Source: Chimaeribacter californicus
GTDB taxonomy: Bacteria > Pseudomonadota > Gammaproteobacteria > Enterobacterales > Enterobacteriaceae
Reading direction: 5' to 3'
NCBI RefSeq assembly: GCF_002858675.1
Contig: NZ_PJZF01000016.1
Location: 1 to 64,000, forward strand
DNA: 64,000 nucleotides
The notes under the pieces are model-generated. The model had not been told where the DNA came from. It searched no databases and saw only the letters and a program-made list of their open reading frames with translations. This document shows positions 59,219 to 64,000 of the stretch, piece by piece. The stretch's first letter is position 1. Every line of letters begins with the position of its first letter. Made by a program: the position numbers and the translations under genes.

Positions 59219-59463
59219 GGGGTTTACCTTTATTCAACTTGCCGGTGGAGCACCATGCCCCACGCTATAATGGGCAATATCATAGCACTTCACTTCCTGG
59301 CTGGCAGCGGGAAGCGGCTGAATATCCCTGATTGCTCACGTGAAGATCATTGAGCGGCGTGATATATGCTGCAAAAGTGACATTTGATCCCTGTTCTGCA
59401 TCGTCAACCTGCCTGGCTGCCAGTAATATCTTTCGCGAAATGACCTATCCCGGAGATAACAGC

Positions 59464-60660
59464 ATGTCGATGTCCTTCTACCAGCAGTTGGAAGACCAGC
59501 TTGAGGCCGCGCGCGCCGAGGGGCTGTATAAGACCGAACGGATTATTACCTCCGCCCAGCAGGCTGAAATCGCCCTGGCGGACGGCAAGCAGGTGATTAA
59601 TTTTTGTGCCAATAACTATCTGGGGCTGGCGAACCACCCAGACCTGATCGCGGCGGCGGCCGCGGGCATGGAGAAACACGGTTTCGGCATGGCCTCGGTG
59701 CGTTTTATCTGCGGCACGCAGGATCTGCACAAGGCGCTGGAGCAGCGGCTGGCGGCGTTCCTCGGCATGGAAGATGCCATTCTTTACTCCTCCTGTTTCG
59801 ATGCCAACGGCGGGCTGTTTGAAACCCTGCTGGGGCCGGAAGATGCGGTGATTTCCGATGCGCTGAACCATGCCTCCATCATCGACGGCGTGCGGTTATG
59901 CAAGGCGAAGCGCTACCGTTACGCCAACAATGACATGGCCGAACTGCGCGAGCGGCTGACGCAGGCCACGGCGGAAGGCGCGCGGCACATCCTGATCGCC
60001 ACCGACGGCGTTTTCTCAATGGACGGCGTGATCGCCAACCTGAACGGCGTGTGCGATCTGGCGGAGGAGTTCAACGCGCTGGTAATGGTGGATGACTCGC
60101 ACGCGGTCGGCTTTGTGGGTGAACACGGGCGCGGCACGCCGGAGTATTGCGGGGTGATGGACCGCGTGGACATTATCACCGGCACGCTGGGCAAGGCGCT
60201 GGGTGGGGCGTCCGGCGGCTATACCGCCGCGCGCAAAGAGGTGGTGGAGTGGCTGCGCCAGCGTTCGCGCCCCTATCTCTTCTCCAACTCCCTGGCCCCG
60301 TCGATTGCGGCGGCGTCGATCAAAGTGCTGGAGATGCTGGAACAGGGCGATGCCCTGCGTGAAAAACTGTGGGCCAATGCGGCGCTGTTCCGCGAAAAAA
60401 TGACCGCTGCCGGGTTTACCCTGGCCGGGGCCGATCACGCCATTATTCCGGTGATGCTCGGCGAGGCACGGCTGGCGCAGGAGTTCGCCCAGGCGCTGCA
60501 ACAGGAGGGCATTTACGTCACCGGTTTCTTCTACCCGGTGGTGCCGAAAGGGCAGGCGCGCATCCGCACCCAGATCTCCGCAGCGCACACCCCGGAACAG
60601 ATTGAACATGCCGTGGCGGCGTTTACCCGCATCGGCCGGCAATTGGGCGTTATCGCATAA
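59464..60660 (+). CDS. kbl: Glycine C-acetyltransferase (2-amino-3-ketobutyrate CoA ligase)
   Basis: Kbl cleaves 2-amino-3-oxobutyrate with CoA to glycine and acetyl-CoA, completing threonine breakdown begun by Tdh. It is a PLP enzyme of the alpha-oxoamine synthase family; the lysine is in [16 protein letters not shown] choose the ATG at 59464, after CCCGGAGATAACAGC, giving 398 residues as in E. coli. An in-frame ATG six bases on is the alternative, and the longer open frame upstream has no ribosome site. It is followed by tdh after 9 bp. Confidence 0.97.
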   Translation: MSMSFYQQLEDQLEAARAEGLYKTERIITSAQQAEIALADGKQVINFCANNYLGLANHPDLIAAAAAGMEKHGFGMASVRFICGTQDLHKALEQRLAAFLGMEDAILYSSCFDANGGLFETLLGPEDAVISDALNHASIIDGVRLCKAKRYRYANNDMAELRERLTQATAEGARHILIATDGVFSMDGVIANLNGVCDLAEEFNALVMVDDSHAVGFVGEHGRGTPEYCGVMDRVDIITGTLGKALGGASGGYTAARKEVVEWLRQRSRPYLFSNSLAPSIAAASIKVLEMLEQGDALREKLWANAALFREKMTAAGFTLAGADHAIIPVMLGEARLAQEFAQALQQEGIYVTGFFYPVVPKGQARIRTQISAAHTPEQIEHAVAAFTRIGRQLGVIA

Positions 60661-60669
60661 GGAAGGGCC

Positions 60670-61695
60670 ATGAAAGCATTAGCCAAGCTGAAAGCAGAGA
60701 CCGGCATCTGGATGACTGACGCACCGCAGCCGGAGATGGGCCACAACGATCTGCTGATTAAAATCCGTAAAACCGCCATCTGCGGCACCGATGTGCACAT
60801 CTATAACTGGGATGAGTGGTCGCAGAAAACCATCCCGGTACCGATGGTGGTCGGCCATGAGTATGTAGGCGAGGTGGTGGGGATTGGGCAGGAAGTACGC
60901 GGCTTCAGCCTGGGGGATCGTGTCTCCGGCGAGGGGCATATCACCTGCGGCCACTGCCGCAATTGCCGCGGCGGGCGCACCCATCTCTGCCGTAACGCGG
61001 TGGGCGTGGGCGTGAACCGCCCCGGCTGTTTTGCGGAGTATCTGGTAATTCCGGCGTTTAACGCCTTCAAAATCCCGGACAACATCCCGGACGAGCTGGC
61101 AGCGATTTTTGACCCGTTCGGCAACGCGGTGCATACCGCGCTCTCGTTTGACCTGGTCGGTGAGGATGTGCTGGTGGCCGGTGCCGGGCCGATCGGCATC
61201 ATGGCGGCGGCGGTCTGCAAGCATGTCGGCGCGCGCCATGTGGTGATTACCGATGTGAATGAGTACCGGCTCGATCTGGCGCGCAACATGGGCGTCACGC
61301 GCGCGGTGAACGTCAGCCGCGAAAACCTCACGGACGTGATGGCGGAGCTGGGCATGACCGAAGGCTTTGACATCGGGCTGGAGATGTCCGGCGCTCCCCC
61401 GGCGTTTCGTTCGCTGTTGCAGGCGATGAACCACGGCGGGCGCATCGCGCTGCTGGGCATTCCGCCGTCAGAGATGTCGATCGACTGGAACCAGGTGATC
61501 TTCAAAGGGCTATTTATCAAAGGGATCTACGGCCGCGAGATGTTCGAAACCTGGTATAAGATGGCGGCGCTGATCCAGTCCGGCCTCGACCTGACGCCGA
61601 TCATCACCCACCACTTCCCGATTGATGAATTCCAGCAAGGTTTTGACATTATGCGTTCCGGGCAATCCGGAAAAGTCATCCTGAATTGGGACTAA
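60670..61695 (+). CDS. tdh: L-threonine 3-dehydrogenase
   Basis: Tdh oxidises L-threonine to 2-amino-3-oxobutyrate with NAD. The 341-residue zinc-dependent medium-chain dehydrogenase has catalytic-zinc Cys38 ([17 protein letters not shown]). Structural-zinc cysteines lie in [16 protein letters not shown] and the nucleotide-binding GAGPIGIM near residue 175. It forms the kbl-tdh operon. In E. coli this operon is leucine/Lrp controlled; I could not verify Lrp sites from sequence alone. Confidence 0.98.
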   Translation: MKALAKLKAETGIWMTDAPQPEMGHNDLLIKIRKTAICGTDVHIYNWDEWSQKTIPVPMVVGHEYVGEVVGIGQEVRGFSLGDRVSGEGHITCGHCRNCRGGRTHLCRNAVGVGVNRPGCFAEYLVIPAFNAFKIPDNIPDELAAIFDPFGNAVHTALSFDLVGEDVLVAGAGPIGIMAAAVCKHVGARHVVITDVNEYRLDLARNMGVTRAVNVSRENLTDVMAELGMTEGFDIGLEMSGAPPAFRSLLQAMNHGGRIALLGIPPSEMSIDWNQVIFKGLFIKGIYGREMFETWYKMAALIQSGLDLTPIITHHFPIDEFQQGFDIMRSGQSGKVILNWD

Positions 61696-61708
61696 TTCAC
61701 CCTCTCCT

Positions 61709-61740
61709 GCCCTGGGTCAATAAACCGGCCCGGGGCGTTT
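61709..61740 (+). terminator. kbl-tdh terminator
   Basis: GCCCTGGG / CCCGGGGC (one G-U pair) forms a hairpin followed by GTTTG, 13 bases after the tdh stop. Confidence 0.65.
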
Positions 61741-61804
61741 GATCTCTGCTCCGGCGCTCCTTATATAAAGGCGTTTTGCCTTTATTTTACAGGGAGTTCT
61801 GACC

Positions 61805-63821
<2,017 letters not shown>

Positions 63822-63824
63822 GAC

Positions 63825-64000
63825 TTATCTTCCCAACCACGGCTGTGGGTTAACGGCCTGTCCCTGGCGACGGATTTCAAAATAGAGTGAAGGCTGGCCC
63901 TGTCCCCCACTGGTACCGACCAGCGCAATCGGCTGCCCGGCTTTCACTTGCTGGCCCACATTGACCAGCGCGCTCTGGTTATAGCCGTAAAGGCTCATGT
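63825..64000 (-). CDS. envC: Murein hydrolase activator EnvC, C-terminal end
   Basis: The last 57 complete codons are present, ending GQAVNPQPWLGR before TAA at 63825-63827. This part belongs to the degenerate LytM (peptidase M23) domain. SLYGYNQSALVNVGQQVKAG, LVGTSGGQGQPSLYFEIRRQ and the terminal PQPWLGR match E. coli EnvC. EnvC is a periplasmic protein that works with FtsEX to activate the amidases AmiA and AmiB during cell separation. The rest lies beyond the right edge. The yibQ start follows immediately, as in E. coli. Confidence 0.95.
   Translation of the reverse strand, partial: MSLYGYNQSALVNVGQQVKAGQPIALVGTSGGQGQPSLYFEIRRQGQAVNPQPWLGR

Overview
The window reads as a chromosomal segment of an enterobacterium (Enterobacterales). 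Nearly every core gene has an E. coli K-12 counterpart with near-identical motifs. The lipopolysaccharide (LPS) core genes (waaE, wabG, wabH, wabN type) point to the Serratia/Klebsiella style of core rather than the E. coli style. I place it, by inference, near Serratia or other Yersiniaceae; the species cannot be fixed from the sequence alone. The DNA is fairly GC-rich.

Layout: (1) 1-20.4 kb. The 3' end of a 5S rRNA gene (end of an rrn operon) is followed by mobBA, yihD, srkA-dsbA, polA, the small RNA Spot 42 (spf), engB, the CsrA-sponge RNA csrC, yihI, a small unannotated ORF, hemN, the small-protein gene yshB, the glnA-glnL-glnG nitrogen operon with a complete sigma-54/NtrC promoter, typA, yihX, yihY, dtd and fabY. 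This follows the E. coli 86-87 min order, but yihF/yihG are missing between dsbA and polA. (2) 20.4-33 kb. yicH, xanP (with a PurR operator), gltS, recG, trmH, spoT, rpoZ, gmk and ligB form the E. coli 82 min block. (3) 33-37.4 kb. An accessory insert lies where E. coli has dinD: three short-chain dehydrogenases, an F420-type NADP-binding oxidoreductase and a divergent HxlR regulator. It ends in a GTACCC inverted-repeat cluster just downstream of the 3' end of yicC. (4) 37.4-45.3 kb. yicC, rph-pyrE (with attenuator), slmA, dut, coaBC, radC, rpmB-rpmG, mutM and coaD. (5) 45.3-59.2 kb. The LPS inner/outer core cluster: waaE, waaA, a GT9, wabH, wabG, waaQ, wabN, another GT9, waaL, a WaaZ-like gene, waaC, waaF and hldD. 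(6) 59.4-64 kb. kbl-tdh, a second GT2 glycosyltransferase, yibQ with a perfect 9-bp tandem repeat, and the 3' end of envC.

How they work together: glnA/L/G form one nitrogen-regulated unit. spoT-rpoZ-gmk link stringent response and GMP metabolism. rph-pyrE is a UTP-attenuated pair. hldD makes the ADP-heptose that WaaC, WaaF, WaaQ and the extra GT9 enzymes can use, on Kdo placed by WaaA. WaaL ligates O-antigen to the finished core. csrC and spf are two global regulatory RNAs only about 1 kb apart.

Most noteworthy: a two-state candidate mRNA leader upstream of rpmB (L28); an unusually GGA-rich, long csrC; an uncharacterised 58-codon membrane ORF translationally linked to hemN; the HxlR/oxidoreductase insert beside yicC with its nested inverted repeat; a signal-peptide-bearing DNA ligase LigB; and the 15-copy SPA repeat in YibQ.
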